DNA of 64,000 nucleotides from Paenibacillus mucilaginosus 3016 (lineage in GTDB: Bacteria; Bacillota; Bacilli; Paenibacillales; NBRC-103111), in contig NC_016935.1 of the NCBI RefSeq assembly GCF_000250655.1, positions 3,366,001 to 3,430,000 on the forward strand, given 5' to 3'. This document shows positions 42,319-51,892 of the stretch, piece by piece. The position numbers and the translations under genes were made by a program. The notes under the pieces were generated by a model. The model had not been told where the DNA came from, did no database searches, and saw only the letters and a list, made by a program, of their open reading frames with translations. How positions within the stretch are numbered: position 1 is the stretch's first letter; every line of letters starts with the position of its first letter.

Positions 42319-43431
42319 ATGATCATCAATGACGAGATGTATATGCGGATTGCTCTTCAGCTGGCTGCCGCAGCCGCCGGCCAAACCGGCATCAACCCGG
42401 TCGTAGGCTGCGTGCTCGTCAAGGACGGGCGTGTGGTCGGTATGGGGGCCCATCTCAAGCGCGGCGATGCGCATGCCGAGATCCACGCGCTGAACATGGC
42501 CGGAGCCGAAGCGGCGGGCAGCACGGCCTACGTGACCCTGGAGCCCTGCAGCCATCACGGCCGTACCGGCCCCTGCAGCGACCGGCTGATCCGCGAAGGC
42601 GTCAAGCGGGTCGTCGTTGCCGCGGTGGACCCGAACCCCGTGGTGGCCGGCAGCGGCATCGCCCGGCTGCGGGCCCAGGGCATCGAGGTCACCGAAGGCG
42701 TGCTGGCGGCGGAGTCGGAGGCGCTCAACGAAGCGTTCAACAAATATATTGTGACGCGGAGGCCGTTCGTTACGGTGAAGACGGCGAGCACGCTGGACGG
42801 CAAAGTGGCCGCGGCGGGCGGCGACAGCAAGTGGATCACCGGGGAAGCCGCACGGGGCTACGTGCATACGCTGCGGCACCGCCACCAGGCGATCCTCACG
42901 GGCGTCGGCACGGTGATGGCCGATGATCCGCAGCTGACGACCCGGCTTCCGGTGCCCGGGCTCTCGCCGGTCCGCATCATCGCGGACTCGATGCTGCGGA
43001 TCCCGCTGGAGTCGAAGCTGCTGCATGACGGCGAGGCGCCCGTGATCGTGCTCACGACGGCGGAGGCCCCGGAGGACCGCCGGCGTGCGCTGGAGGCGCT
43101 CGGCGTGCAGGTCATTGACTGCGGCCCGGGACCTGCGGTCGATCTCGAAGCCGCCCTCGCACGGCTCGGGGAGCTGGAGATCGGCTCCGTACTCGTGGAG
43201 GCGGGCGGCAAGCTGGCCGGCGCCTTCCTGGAGCGGCGGCTGGCCGACAAGCTTGTGCTGTTCTTCGCACCGAAGATTATCGGCGGCGGGGCGGAGGCCC
43301 CCGGCACGTTCGATTTCCCGGGGTTCCGTGCGATGCGGCAGGCGATTCGTCTTGAACGGATGACCGTAGAGACCTTCGGGGAGGATGTCTGCTTCACGGG
43401 ATACCCCAGCTATGAGGCTGCCGACAGCTAG
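42319..43431 (+). CDS. ribD: riboflavin biosynthesis deaminase/reductase RibD
   Basis: A bifunctional enzyme: the N-terminal cytidine-deaminase fold has the zinc site HAEIHAL and PCSHHGRTGPC; the C-terminal reductase domain (about 150-370) has KTASTLDGKVAAAGGDSKWI and SVLVEAGGKLAGAF. The ATG at 42319 (MIINDEMYMR) follows GGGGGAGGAG (42300-42309); the frame stays open upstream across the terminator, which cannot be coding. First gene of ribD-E-BA-H under the FMN riboswitch. Confidence 0.94.
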   Translation: MIINDEMYMRIALQLAAAAAGQTGINPVVGCVLVKDGRVVGMGAHLKRGDAHAEIHALNMAGAEAAGSTAYVTLEPCSHHGRTGPCSDRLIREGVKRVVVAAVDPNPVVAGSGIARLRAQGIEVTEGVLAAESEALNEAFNKYIVTRRPFVTVKTASTLDGKVAAAGGDSKWITGEAARGYVHTLRHRHQAILTGVGTVMADDPQLTTRLPVPGLSPVRIIADSMLRIPLESKLLHDGEAPVIVLTTAEAPEDRRRALEALGVQVIDCGPGPAVDLEAALARLGELEIGSVLVEAGGKLAGAFLERRLADKLVLFFAPKIIGGGAEAPGTFDFPGFRAMRQAIRLERMTVETFGEDVCFTGYPSYEAADS

Positions 43432-43469
43432 CTTGAAGCTGGCACGGCGGCGAAAGGAAGGAATCAACC

Positions 43470-44138
43470 ATGTTTACTGGCATTATTGAAGAAATCGGTA
43501 CGCTGCGGCGGATCGCCAGACAGGGGGAGGCCATGGTGCTGACCATCGGGGCAAGCCGCGTGCTGGAGGATGTGAAGCTCGGCGACAGCATCTCCGTCAA
43601 TGGGGTCTGCTTAACGGTCGTGTCTTACGACAAGGAGTCGTTCACGGTCGACGTGATGCCGGAGACCTTCCGCCGGACGAACCTCGAGCGCCTGTCCTCC
43701 GGCTCGCCCCTCAACCTGGAGCGTGCGATGGCGGCCAACGGGCGGTTCGGCGGCCATATCGTGCAGGGCCATGTCGATTCAACCGGCACAATCGTGGGCC
43801 GCACCGCGGAGGCAAACGCCGTGGTGTTCCGTGTCTCGCCGAAGGACCCCGGCCTGCTCAAATATGTGCTGCCGCACGGCTCGATCACGATCGACGGAAT
43901 CTCCCTGACCGTCGTAGAGGCGGACAACGCGGAATTCACGGTCTCGATCATTCCCCATACCCTGGCCGAGACCGTGCTGCAGCATAAGAAGCCCGGCGAC
44001 GAAGTGAATCTCGAAGCGGACGTGCTCGGCAAGTATATCGAGCGGCTGCTTGGGTTCCAGGGAGGACAGGGGGGTTCCATGTCCCGTGCCCGCGGCCGGC
44101 TGACTGCCGATTTTTTGAGCGACAACGGGTTCCTCTAA
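43470..44138 (+). CDS. ribE: riboflavin synthase alpha chain RibE
   Basis: Dismutates two 6,7-dimethyl-8-ribityllumazine to riboflavin. The 222-residue protein is a tandem of two lumazine-binding barrels, starting [12 protein letters not shown], with [12 protein letters not shown] in the first and [16 protein letters not shown] in the second, and [15 protein letters not shown]. The ATG follows GAAAGGAAGG. Confidence 0.95.
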   Translation: MFTGIIEEIGTLRRIARQGEAMVLTIGASRVLEDVKLGDSISVNGVCLTVVSYDKESFTVDVMPETFRRTNLERLSSGSPLNLERAMAANGRFGGHIVQGHVDSTGTIVGRTAEANAVVFRVSPKDPGLLKYVLPHGSITIDGISLTVVEADNAEFTVSIIPHTLAETVLQHKKPGDEVNLEADVLGKYIERLLGFQGGQGGSMSRARGRLTADFLSDNGFL

Positions 44139-44202
44139 AGGAGCCGGTACAAAGAGCAGGGCAGGAGACGGAGAGAACCGTACTGAAGGAGGGCGAGAGC
44201 TT

Positions 44203-45441
44203 ATGTCGGAAGCAAATCAAGAAGGAAAGTCCCCGGAGCTCCGGTTTCATACCATTGAGGAGGCCTTGGCCGATCTGAATGAGGGGCGGGTCATTATCGT
44301 CGTCGACGACGAAGACCGCGAGAACGAGGGGGACTTTGTGGCGCTGGCCGAGAAATCCACGCCCGAAGTTATCAATTTCATGATTAAAGAAGGCCGCGGC
44401 CTGGTGTGCGTGCCGATTACCGAGGAACGGGCGCAGGAGCTCGATCTTCCGCCGATGGTCGCCCGCAATACCGATTACCACGGTACGGCGTTCACCGTAT
44501 CGGTGGACGCGGTGGAGACGACCACCGGCATCTCGGCGGCGGAGCGCTCGCGTACCGTGCAGGCGCTGATCGACCCGGCGACGAAGCCCCATGCCTTCCG
44601 CCGTCCGGGCCACATGTTCCCGCTGGTGGCACGCAAGGGGGGCGTCCTGCGCCGTGCCGGCCACACGGAGGCGGCCGTGGATCTGGCCCGCCTGTGCGGG
44701 TCGTATCCGGCAGGCGTCATCTGCGAGGTGATCAAGGAAGACGGCGAGATGGCCCGTGTTCCCGAGCTGATGGAGATTGCGAAGAAGCATGACCTCAAGA
44801 TCATTACGATCCAGGATCTGATCGCCTACCGCAACCGCATGGAGAAGCTCGTCCAGCGCGAGGTGGAAGTGCGCATGCCGACCGACTTCGGCGTCTTCAC
44901 GGCCGTAGCCTACACGAACGATGTGGACGGCAAGGAGCATGTCGCCCTGGTCAAGGGCGGTATCGACAGCAGCCGTCCTACACTGGTGCGCGTGCATTCG
45001 GAGTGCCTTACCGGCGACGTATTCCACTCCCACCGCTGCGACTGCGGACCGCAGCTGGCCGCCGCGCTGAAGCAGATCGACGAGGCTGGCGAAGGCGTGC
45101 TGCTCTACATGCGCCAGGAAGGGCGCGGAATCGGTCTGATCAACAAGCTAAAAGCCTACAAGCTGCAGGAGACGGGGCTTGACACGGTGGACGCGAACCT
45201 GCAGCTCGGCTTCGCGGCGGATCTGCGGGATTACGGCATCGGGGCGCAGATCCTGAGAGATCTCGGCGTCGGCCAGATCCGCCTCATGACGAACAACCCG
45301 CGCAAGATCCGCGGACTTGAGGGCTACGGCCTGCAGGTGGTTGAGCGGGTGCCGCTGCAGATGCAGGAGAATGAGGACAATACGGGCTATCTGCATACGA
45401 AGCGCAGCAAGCTCGGGCATTTGCTTGAATTTAACATCTAA
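44203..45441 (+). CDS. ribBA: bifunctional 3,4-dihydroxy-2-butanone 4-phosphate synthase / GTP cyclohydrolase II RibBA
   Basis: The N-terminal half (about 1-215) makes dihydroxybutanone phosphate: [11 protein letters not shown] and the [25 protein letters not shown] block. The C-terminal half is GTP cyclohydrolase II with the zinc cysteines in [20 protein letters not shown] and [16 protein letters not shown]. The 412-residue length fits. GGAGGGCGAG precedes the ATG. Middle of the rib operon. Confidence 0.96.
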   Translation: MSEANQEGKSPELRFHTIEEALADLNEGRVIIVVDDEDRENEGDFVALAEKSTPEVINFMIKEGRGLVCVPITEERAQELDLPPMVARNTDYHGTAFTVSVDAVETTTGISAAERSRTVQALIDPATKPHAFRRPGHMFPLVARKGGVLRRAGHTEAAVDLARLCGSYPAGVICEVIKEDGEMARVPELMEIAKKHDLKIITIQDLIAYRNRMEKLVQREVEVRMPTDFGVFTAVAYTNDVDGKEHVALVKGGIDSSRPTLVRVHSECLTGDVFHSHRCDCGPQLAAALKQIDEAGEGVLLYMRQEGRGIGLINKLKAYKLQETGLDTVDANLQLGFAADLRDYGIGAQILRDLGVGQIRLMTNNPRKIRGLEGYGLQVVERVPLQMQENEDNTGYLHTKRSKLGHLLEFNI

Positions 45442-45477
45442 AAATTTGTTCAATCATGGAAGGGAAGTTGAAGACAT

Positions 45478-45948
45478 ATGGCGAAAGTATACGAAGGACA
45501 TTTGGTATCTCAGGGACTGCGTTACGGTATTGTGGTAGGAAGGTTCAACGAATTCATTACGAATAAGCTGCTCGGCGGCGCGCTCGATGCGCTGAAGCGT
45601 CACGGCGTGCAGGAAGACGAGATTGAGATTGCCTGGGTGCCGGGCGCCTTTGAAATTCCGCTGATCACCCAGAAGATGGCTGAGAGCGGCCGGTACGATG
45701 CGGTGATTACCCTCGGTGCGGTGATCCGCGGGAGCACGCCTCACTTTGACTATGTGTGCAGCGAAGCGGCCAAAGGCGTGGCGGCCATCGCGCTGAAGAC
45801 GGGCGTGCCTACGATCTTCGGCGTGCTGACGACCGATTCCATCGAACAGGCGGTTGAGCGTGCGGGCACGAAGGCCGGCAACAAGGGCTGGGAAGCCGCG
45901 GCAAGCGCCATCGAGATGGCCAACCTCTCCAAGCAATTCGCGAAGTAA
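45478..45948 (+). CDS. ribH: 6,7-dimethyl-8-ribityllumazine synthase RibH
   Basis: Condenses the RibBA and RibD products. The 156-residue protein has the substrate segments [39 protein letters not shown] (catalytic His) and [27 protein letters not shown] precedes the ATG. Last rib gene; scpA follows 42 bases later. Confidence 0.96.
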   Translation: MAKVYEGHLVSQGLRYGIVVGRFNEFITNKLLGGALDALKRHGVQEDEIEIAWVPGAFEIPLITQKMAESGRYDAVITLGAVIRGSTPHFDYVCSEAAKGVAAIALKTGVPTIFGVLTTDSIEQAVERAGTKAGNKGWEAAASAIEMANLSKQFAK

Positions 45949-45990
45949 CGAAGCCACAGTTCCTGGGCAGTAAGGGGGAACAGACCACAA

Positions 45991-46776
45991 GTGAAAGTCA
46001 CGGTAAAGCTGGAAACCTTCGAGGGCCCCCTTGATTTGCTGCTTCACTTGATAGATCAGGCGGAAGTCGATATCTACGACATTCCGATTAAGGACATTAC
46101 CGATCAGTATATGGAATACCTTGGGGCGATGCAGGAGCTGGAGCTCGAGGTCACGAGCGAGTTTCTCGTCATGGCCGCGACCCTGCTCTCCATCAAGAGC
46201 AAGATGCTCCTGCCGAAGCCGCCGGTGCTCGATCTCGAGTTCGACGATTACATGCAGGACGAGGATTACGATCCCCGGGCCGAGCTCGTCGCAAAGCTCA
46301 TTGAGTACCGCAAATACAAGGCGATCGCGGAACACCTCCGGGACAAGGAGTCCGAGCGCAGCCTGATCTATACGCGGGAGCCGGAGGACCTGACGCCTTA
46401 CACTCCGGTGAAGCCGGAGAATCCGGTGGAAGGGCTCCATGTCGCCGATCTCGTGCGCGCCTTCCGGAAGGCGCTCCGGCGCATGGAGAGCCGGAGCAGT
46501 GTGGCGCGCATCCGCAAGGATGAGATCTCCGTGAAGGACCGGATGTTCCAGGTCGTTGACCTGCTCGCCCGCGAGCGCGGCCCTGTATTTTTCTCCAGGC
46601 TGCTGGAGCAGGAGGCGTCCAAGGATTCCATCGTAGTGACCTTCCTGGCTCTTCTGGAGCTCATGAAGGTGAAGAAGATTACGTGCTATCAGCACAAGCT
46701 GTTTGACGACATTGTGATACAGGCAAGAGAGGATGGAGCAGCGAATGGATTCTGGGCAGATGAAATCAGTTATTGA
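45991..46776 (+). CDS. scpA: segregation and condensation protein A
   Basis: The kleisin of the Smc-ScpAB condensin. The 261-residue protein begins VKLETFEGPLDLLLHLID (read from a GTG start at 45991), has the N-terminal Smc-neck-binding helices with the DIPIKDITDQYMEYL segment, and the C-terminal winged helix with VVTFLALLELMKVKKI. AAGGGGGAAC lies upstream. It overlaps scpB by about 30 bases. Confidence 0.95.
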   Translation: MKVTVKLETFEGPLDLLLHLIDQAEVDIYDIPIKDITDQYMEYLGAMQELELEVTSEFLVMAATLLSIKSKMLLPKPPVLDLEFDDYMQDEDYDPRAELVAKLIEYRKYKAIAEHLRDKESERSLIYTREPEDLTPYTPVKPENPVEGLHVADLVRAFRKALRRMESRSSVARIRKDEISVKDRMFQVVDLLARERGPVFFSRLLEQEASKDSIVVTFLALLELMKVKKITCYQHKLFDDIVIQAREDGAANGFWADEISY

Positions 46777-47362
46777 AGGCTTGCTGTTTGTGGCGGGGGA
46801 CGAAGGACTGAGCGCCAAGCAGCTGGCTGAAGTGCTGGAACATGATGCCGCTTTTGTGAAGGAGCTGGTGAAGGACCTGCAGAAGGATCTGAAACGGACC
46901 CAGAGGGGCATCCAGATTGTGGAGCTCGCCGGGACATTTCAGCTGACGACGGTTCCGGACCATGCCCCTTACTTCGAGCGGCTGGCCCACTCACCCTCCC
47001 GTTCCTCCCTCTCTCAAGCCGCGCTGGAGACGCTGGCCATCGTGGCCTACAAGCAGCCGATCACGAGAGTCGAGATTGAGGAGATCCGCGGCGTCAAGGC
47101 AGAGAAGGCCCTTCAGACCCTGGTATCGAAGGATCTGATTCAGGAGGTCGACCGGGCGGATGCGCCGGGCCGGCCGATCCTGTACGGAACGACCAAAGCG
47201 TTCCTCGATTACTTTGCCCTCGGATCGATCGACGATCTGCCCGAGACCACGCTCTTCGAAGACGATGAGAATCTGGAGGAAGAAACACGCCTCCTGTTCG
47301 AGAAGCTTGAAGGCCAGCAGATTACGTTCGACGAGCTGGCATTGGGCCAGGAATCGCGCTAG
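46745..47362 (+). CDS. scpB: segregation and condensation protein B
   Basis: A dimeric winged-helix protein that binds the ScpA linker. The 205-residue protein includes EGLLFVAGDEGLSAKQLAEVLE and the conserved core SQAALETLAIVAYKQPITR plus IRGVKAEKALQTL. The ATG at 46745 is preferred, with GGAG six bases upstream; an in-frame ATG at 46733 directly abuts GAGAGG. Overlapping start with scpA implies coupling. Confidence 0.94.
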   Translation: MDSGQMKSVIEGLLFVAGDEGLSAKQLAEVLEHDAAFVKELVKDLQKDLKRTQRGIQIVELAGTFQLTTVPDHAPYFERLAHSPSRSSLSQAALETLAIVAYKQPITRVEIEEIRGVKAEKALQTLVSKDLIQEVDRADAPGRPILYGTTKAFLDYFALGSIDDLPETTLFEDDENLEEETRLLFEKLEGQQITFDELALGQESR

Positions 47363-47394
47363 GCGCATGCGTTTGGCAGATTAGGGTCACAATA

Positions 47395-47442
47395 ACTCCT
47401 GTGGAAAAGAAGCGGACGCTTCTTGGTACCGGGAGTTTTTTT
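47395..47442 (+). terminator. intrinsic terminator after scpB
   Basis: ACTCC (47395-47399) pairs with GGGAGT (47431-47436), with an inner AGAAGCG/CGCTTCT stem (47408-47423), followed by a T-run to 47442. It ends the rib-scp unit and rules out an upstream start for the next gene. Confidence 0.75.
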
Positions 47443-47484
47443 GTCGTATGCGTACTGTTTGCGGCAGGGGAGGAACGAATACCG

Positions 47485-48168
47485 ATGATATGGGCTTGGG
47501 CAGCCGCAGGCCTGGCGGCCATCGCGATCGCGGCTTTGGTGCTGAGTCAGGTGACGATACAGATTGGTTTCAGCCAAAAAGGCAAGGATGAAGACATCAC
47601 CGTCAATGCGAAGGCGCTGTTCGGCTTGGTGAAGCTGAAATTCGAGATTCCCTTCATCCGGTTTAAGAACCTGCAGGAAGGGTTTGAAGTGAAGGCAAAG
47701 GCCAAGCAGGTGAATTCAACCGCCGGGCAGCTCCTTGGCCAGGCGATGGAGAATATCGGACCGGAGATGCTGAGGAAGGCTTACGAGAACATCCGGAAGC
47801 TCCTCGAGAACACCTTGAATTTCAACGAGTGGCTGCGTCATATGCTCGGCCGTGTCCGATGCACGCAGATGGATTGGAAGACGACGGTCGGCATCGGGGA
47901 TGCGGCGGAGACCGCTTTTCTCGCAGGAGCGTTTTGGGGGATCAAAACCTCGATTCTCGGGCTCTTGTTCCGCTACATTCCGCTGGAAGGACAGCCGCGG
48001 CTCGCGGTGGTGCCGGCATTTAACCAGACTCTGATAGCGGTGGAAGTGATGTGCACGTTCCGGATCCGGATGGCTTATATCCTTCTGTCCGGCGTGCAGC
48101 TGCTTTGGAGAGTGTTGAAGGTCAAGGGAGGCCTCAAGGCTTGGCGGAACGTGCTGCTGCCATCGTAA
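47485..48168 (+). CDS. ytfI: DUF2953 protein (YtfI-like)
   Basis: A 227-residue protein with an N-terminal membrane segment (AWAAAGLAAIAIAALVL), an extended beta-rich region (FSQKGKDEDITVNAKALFGLVKL) and a C-terminal part with another hydrophobic stretch, typical of DUF2953 sporulation-linked proteins encoded before gerW. ATG at 47485 with GGGGAGG upstream; earlier in-frame starts lie within the scpB terminator. Function unknown. Confidence 0.8.
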   Translation: MIWAWAAAGLAAIAIAALVLSQVTIQIGFSQKGKDEDITVNAKALFGLVKLKFEIPFIRFKNLQEGFEVKAKAKQVNSTAGQLLGQAMENIGPEMLRKAYENIRKLLENTLNFNEWLRHMLGRVRCTQMDWKTTVGIGDAAETAFLAGAFWGIKTSILGLLFRYIPLEGQPRLAVVPAFNQTLIAVEVMCTFRIRMAYILLSGVQLLWRVLKVKGGLKAWRNVLLPS

Positions 48169-48316
48169 GTCGATGGATCGGTCCCGCCCCGGCTGTCTGC
48201 GCCCGAGGCGGCTTACGGCCTTGAGGCCCTTCGCAATGGAATACGGCCGAAGCATCAAGGGAAGCCTAACGAATGGCTAGTCAGTCTACACAACTTCTGA
48301 TCAGGAGGGAACAGCG

Positions 48317-48826
48317 ATGACAGAACATCCGATTCAAGGTCTTATGAAAACGGCCATGGAGAATATCAAGGAAATGGTCGACGTGAATACGATTGTCGGT
48401 GATCCCGTAGAGACACCGGACGGCAGCGTAATTATGCCGATCAGTAAGGTAGGCTTCGGTTTTGCGGCAGGGGGCAGCGAGTTCGTAACCACGGAAGAGG
48501 CTAACCCTCCGGGGCTTACCCGCCACGAATCCCACAATGCCCAGGTCGCTCTTCCGTTTGGCGGCGGCAGCGGCGGCGGCGTGTCCATTACGCCGATCGC
48601 TTTTCTCGTTGTAGGCAAGCAGGGCGTAAAGATCGTACCGCTCGATAACCAGACGCATCTGCTGGAGCGCCTGATCGATTCCGCCCCTCAGGTGGTGGAC
48701 CGCATTCAATCCATGATGAAGAGCGGCGGCGGCGGCAAGTCGCAGGGCTCCGAGCAGAGCTCTTCCGCAAATGCCGGTGCGACGACGGTGACGAATAACA
48801 TCGAGAATCAGAACTTTATCGTGTAG
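48317..48826 (+). CDS. gerW: GerW family sporulation protein (YtfJ)
   Basis: A 169-residue cytosolic forespore protein with the family core VGDPVETPDGSVIMPISKVGFGFAAGG and a Gly-rich loop (LPFGGGSGGGVSITPIAFLVV), then a low-complexity Ser/Gly/Gln tail. The name comes from a reported germination phenotype in Bacillus; the biochemical role is not established. GGAGGG precedes the ATG. It follows ytfI, as in other spore-formers. Confidence 0.92.
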   Translation: MTEHPIQGLMKTAMENIKEMVDVNTIVGDPVETPDGSVIMPISKVGFGFAAGGSEFVTTEEANPPGLTRHESHNAQVALPFGGGSGGGVSITPIAFLVVGKQGVKIVPLDNQTHLLERLIDSAPQVVDRIQSMMKSGGGGKSQGSEQSSSANAGATTVTNNIENQNFIV

Positions 48827-48856
48827 CTCCATTTCTTTTCATTTAAGCAGACGGCC

Positions 48857-48884
48857 AAGCTGCTCTCCTTGCGGGAGCGGCTTT
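48857..48884 (+). terminator. hairpin after gerW
   Basis: AAGCTGCTC (48857-48865) pairs with GAGCGGCTT (48875-48883), nine base pairs with one G-T, followed by TATG only. Probable gerW terminator. Confidence 0.5.
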
Positions 48885-48939
48885 ATGCATTTAGGATGTC
48901 ATAAAACTTTCCATCTGGTTCCAAAGATCTATAAAAATA

Positions 48940-48968
48940 TTGAAATTATAGGATAAAAGAGATAGACT
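48940..48968 (+). promoter_or_regulatory. SigA promoter of the c-di-GMP riboswitch transcript
   Basis: TTGAAA (48940-48945), a 17-base spacer, TAGACT (48963-48968). Start of transcription would fall near 48975, about 45 bases before the riboswitch core. Confidence 0.5.
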
Positions 48969-49021
48969 AACCCCGGCCTTCATGCTACTATAGGTAACAA
49001 AGAACTATACATACCTGATTA

Positions 49022-49116
49022 CGATAAAGGCAAACTCATCGAAAGGTGGGGACGCAAAGCCACAGATCTAAAGCCTTCAGTCCCGCTGACAGGCAATGAC
49101 CGCTGGGTTACCGAAA
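49022..49116 (+). ncRNA. cyclic di-GMP-I riboswitch (GEMM-I)
   Basis: The class I signature is present: GGCAAAC (49029-49035), the GAAA tetraloop-capped P2 stem, GGGGACGCAAAGCC (49049-49062), then P3 and the closing GGGTTACCG (49105-49113). It sits upstream of a GGDEF-EAL gene, so the second messenger probably tunes expression of an enzyme that makes or destroys it. The class call is firm; whether it is an on or off switch cannot be read without folding. Confidence 0.93.
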
Positions 49117-49154
49117 AGATACCGTACTTTCCGGTGATAGGCTCAGATCGACGG

Positions 49155-49182
49155 CTGCTCTTGCTGAAGGGTGGCTTTTTTG
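49155..49182 (+). terminator. expression-platform terminator of the c-di-GMP riboswitch
   Basis: GCTGCTCTT (49155-49163) pairs with AAGGGTGGC (49168-49176) through nine pairs including G-T pairs, followed by six T. It lies between the aptamer and the coding start at 49261. A small ACCG/CGGT hairpin (49121-49134) in between may be the competing element. Confidence 0.6.
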
Positions 49183-49260
49183 ATTTTGGTTCGGATCCCC
49201 GCAAGGACCCTCTTCCGACAATTCAGGCCGCCTCATCCTACCCGTTATGGAGGGCTCATC

Positions 49261-51726
49261 ATGTCTGGAACTTATAATGTCTATCTCGTTCTCCTCTCGT
49301 ATCTCATCGCTTTTATGTCGGCCTATTCGGCCTTTGATCTGGCGCGCCGGCTCTCCGCCGCCGCGGCCCGCGTTCGCAGGCTCTGCCTCGGCCTGGCGGG
49401 CGTGATTCTCGGCATCGGCATCTGGGCCATGCACTTCGTAGCCATCCTGGCTTATGAAACTTCTCTGTCTATTCATTATGACAGCTTGCTGATGCTTCTT
49501 TCCGTCGGTTTTGCCGTTACGGCCTCCTGGGCCGGACTGGCTGGCGCCAGCCGTCCCGCTCCCGGCCTCCGGCGTCTGCTCGCCAGCGGATGTATCGTAT
49601 TCGCCGGCGTAGTGGGGATGCACTTCATCGGCATGGCGGCCATGGGGATGGGCGGTGATCGTTACCACTGGCTTCTGCTTATGCTGGGGGCGGCAATCGG
49701 ACTTGCCGGATCGTTCGGTGCGTTGTTCGTGTCCTTCCGTTCGCAGCCTGCGGGAGGCAGGAACTCCTATCTGCGCCGGCTGCTCGGTGCCGCCATGATG
49801 GGCGGGGCGATTGCCGGCCTGCATTACCTGAGTATGGAGGCCATGACGTTCGGGTCCGTCGGACACCTCCATCAGAGGTTCCGCCACGCCGGCCATCAGG
49901 ATGAAATGCTTGGTATTATCCTGGCGAACTGCATCATTTTTCTGCTAAGTATCATCGTGATTCGGGGCTATTTCCTGGACCGGAGGTACCGGGAAGGCGA
50001 GGCCTTCCGACTGGCGGTGCTGGAGTCGGCGCTGGACGGCATCCTCCTGGTGGATCACCAGGGCGGCATTATGGAGTGCAATCCGGTGATGGGCGGAATG
50101 TTCGGGTACCCCCGCGAAGAGCTTGCTACCCTGCACCTGACCGATCTTCTTGAAGTTCCGGCAGGAGGCAGCGGGGACGGTGGGCTGAGCACGGAAGCGG
50201 AAGGGCGGGAGGGGCCGTCCGGCTTCGCACTGCCCGTGGAAGCGATCCGCGGGCTGCTGGACAGCCGCGTCGAGACGACGGGATGGCGTGCCGACGGCAC
50301 GGCCTTCCCGGTGGAGATCAGCCTGACCCGGACTGAGGGCTTCGGCCGTCCGGTCTTCACCGTCTTCGTCCGGGATATTACCGACCGCAGAAAGGCGGAG
50401 GAGCACATCCGGCAGATGGCGCTGCGCGACCCGCTGACGGGGCTCTACAACCGCTCCTACCTTCAGGAAAAGCTCTCCTCCGCGCTGAGCCGCGCGGAAG
50501 GAAGCCGGGGGACGATTGGGGTGATGTTCCTCGATCTGGATGGCTTCAAGTCGATCAACGATACCTTCGGCCATGACTCGGGGGATATGCTGCTTCAGGA
50601 AGTGGGCGAGCGGCTGCTGCACTGCGTCCGTGAAGAGGATTTGGTGTCCCGGCAGGGCGGCGATGAGTTTATCGTCATGCTCAGCGGAGTGACCCCGGGA
50701 ACAGCTTCGAGCATTGCCGTGCGGATGATTGAGGCGCTGGCCCGGCCTTTTTATTACGCCGGCAGGGAGATGACGGTGACGCCGAGCATCGGTATTGCGC
50801 TTTATCCCTCCGCCGGTACGAGTGCCCATGTGCTGGTGAAGCATGCGGATGCGGCGATGTACCAGGCCAAGCTGAACGGGAAGAACCATTTTCAATTCTA
50901 TACGGCCGAGATGGAGGCGTCCCTCTCGCAGCAGACGAAGCTGGAGGCCCGGCTCAAGCTTGCCCTGCAGCAGGACGAATTCCGGCTGCACTACGCGCCG
51001 GTCATGTCGGTGCAAACGGGCCGGCTTCTCGGAGTGGAGGCGCTGCTTCGCTGGGAGCGGGACGGCGTCTTGATTCCCGCCGGACAGTTCATAGCGGGGG
51101 CGGAGGCGACGGGGCTGCTTCCCGGTATCGGACGCTGGGTGCTGCGTGAGGCCTGCCGTCAGCACCGGAGCTGGAGGAATGCCGGTCATCCGGCCGTGAC
51201 GATGTCCGTGAATATCTCGGCCCGCGAGCTGGCTGAGGAAGACTTCGTTGAAGGCGTAGGCCATGCGCTGAAGGAGACGGAGATGCAGGCGGAGTGGCTG
51301 CAGCTTGAGATTACGGAAGAGATCGGCCGGGGGAGGGCCACGCGGCTGTGCGATAGACTGAAGGAGCTCAAAGCCCTCGGCGTCCGGCTGTCGCTGGATG
51401 ACTTCGGCGCGGGCGCCGCTTCGCTGAGGTTCCTGCAGCTGGCTCCGGTGGACGAACTGAAGCTGGACGGCAGGCTGATCGCCGCGCTGGGGGAATGCCC
51501 CGCCCGTCAGGCCATGCTGGAAGCGTTGATCTCTTTGGCTCACGGCCGCGGCATGCAGGTGATCGCCGAAGGGGTGGAGCGTTCCGGGCAGCTCGAGAAG
51601 CTGCGGGAGCTTGCCTGTGACGGGGCACAGGGGTACTGGTTCGGTCAGCCGATGGCGGCGGGAGAATTTGAGCGGCTGCTGAGCTACGAGCGGTTTCACC
51701 GCAAAGATTCGAGCCAAATCTCCTGA
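49261..51726 (+). CDS. MHYT-PAS-GGDEF-EAL cyclic di-GMP enzyme (YkoW-like)
   Basis: An 821-residue membrane protein. Residues of about 1-240: MHYT sensor with seven hydrophobic segments and motifs MHFVAI, MHFIGM and LHYLSM (metal- or gas-binding in this class). About 255-380: PAS domain. About 390-545: diguanylate cyclase with intact GGDEF (466-470) and an I-site RxxD (457-460). About 560-805: EAL phosphodiesterase with EAL (593-595), DDFGAG (713-718), LEITEE and AEGVE, so both activities look possible. ATG at 49261 after TATGGAGGG; the frame is open further upstream, within the riboswitch platform. Confidence 0.93.
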   Translation: MSGTYNVYLVLLSYLIAFMSAYSAFDLARRLSAAAARVRRLCLGLAGVILGIGIWAMHFVAILAYETSLSIHYDSLLMLLSVGFAVTASWAGLAGASRPAPGLRRLLASGCIVFAGVVGMHFIGMAAMGMGGDRYHWLLLMLGAAIGLAGSFGALFVSFRSQPAGGRNSYLRRLLGAAMMGGAIAGLHYLSMEAMTFGSVGHLHQRFRHAGHQDEMLGIILANCIIFLLSIIVIRGYFLDRRYREGEAFRLAVLESALDGILLVDHQGGIMECNPVMGGMFGYPREELATLHLTDLLEVPAGGSGDGGLSTEAEGREGPSGFALPVEAIRGLLDSRVETTGWRADGTAFPVEISLTRTEGFGRPVFTVFVRDITDRRKAEEHIRQMALRDPLTGLYNRSYLQEKLSSALSRAEGSRGTIGVMFLDLDGFKSINDTFGHDSGDMLLQEVGERLLHCVREEDLVSRQGGDEFIVMLSGVTPGTASSIAVRMIEALARPFYYAGREMTVTPSIGIALYPSAGTSAHVLVKHADAAMYQAKLNGKNHFQFYTAEMEASLSQQTKLEARLKLALQQDEFRLHYAPVMSVQTGRLLGVEALLRWERDGVLIPAGQFIAGAEATGLLPGIGRWVLREACRQHRSWRNAGHPAVTMSVNISARELAEEDFVEGVGHALKETEMQAEWLQLEITEEIGRGRATRLCDRLKELKALGVRLSLDDFGAGAASLRFLQLAPVDELKLDGRLIAALGECPARQAMLEALISLAHGRGMQVIAEGVERSGQLEKLRELACDGAQGYWFGQPMAAGEFERLLSYERFHRKDSSQIS

Positions 51727-51892
51727 GCGGCAGGCGTGCCGGAAACAGCGGGATCAGGGCATAGAGGCGATTTTTCGTGTATGTTTAATCTTACAGCGGG
51801 CAAGGGGGAGGCGGGCTTTACTTGCCTCCTCCTCCGTTTTATAGTAAACAGAAAGGTCATAAACAACGGCAGAGAAAAGGGAGGTGCCACGG

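Noticed and set aside
47401..47484. 28-codon upstream extension of the DUF2953 protein
   Set aside because: It is made of the scpB terminator sequence; the ATG at 47485 has GGGGAGG upstream.
49171..49260. 30-codon upstream extension of the GGDEF-EAL protein
   Set aside because: It overlaps the riboswitch terminator T-run; the MHYT domain starts at the later ATG, which has GGAGG.
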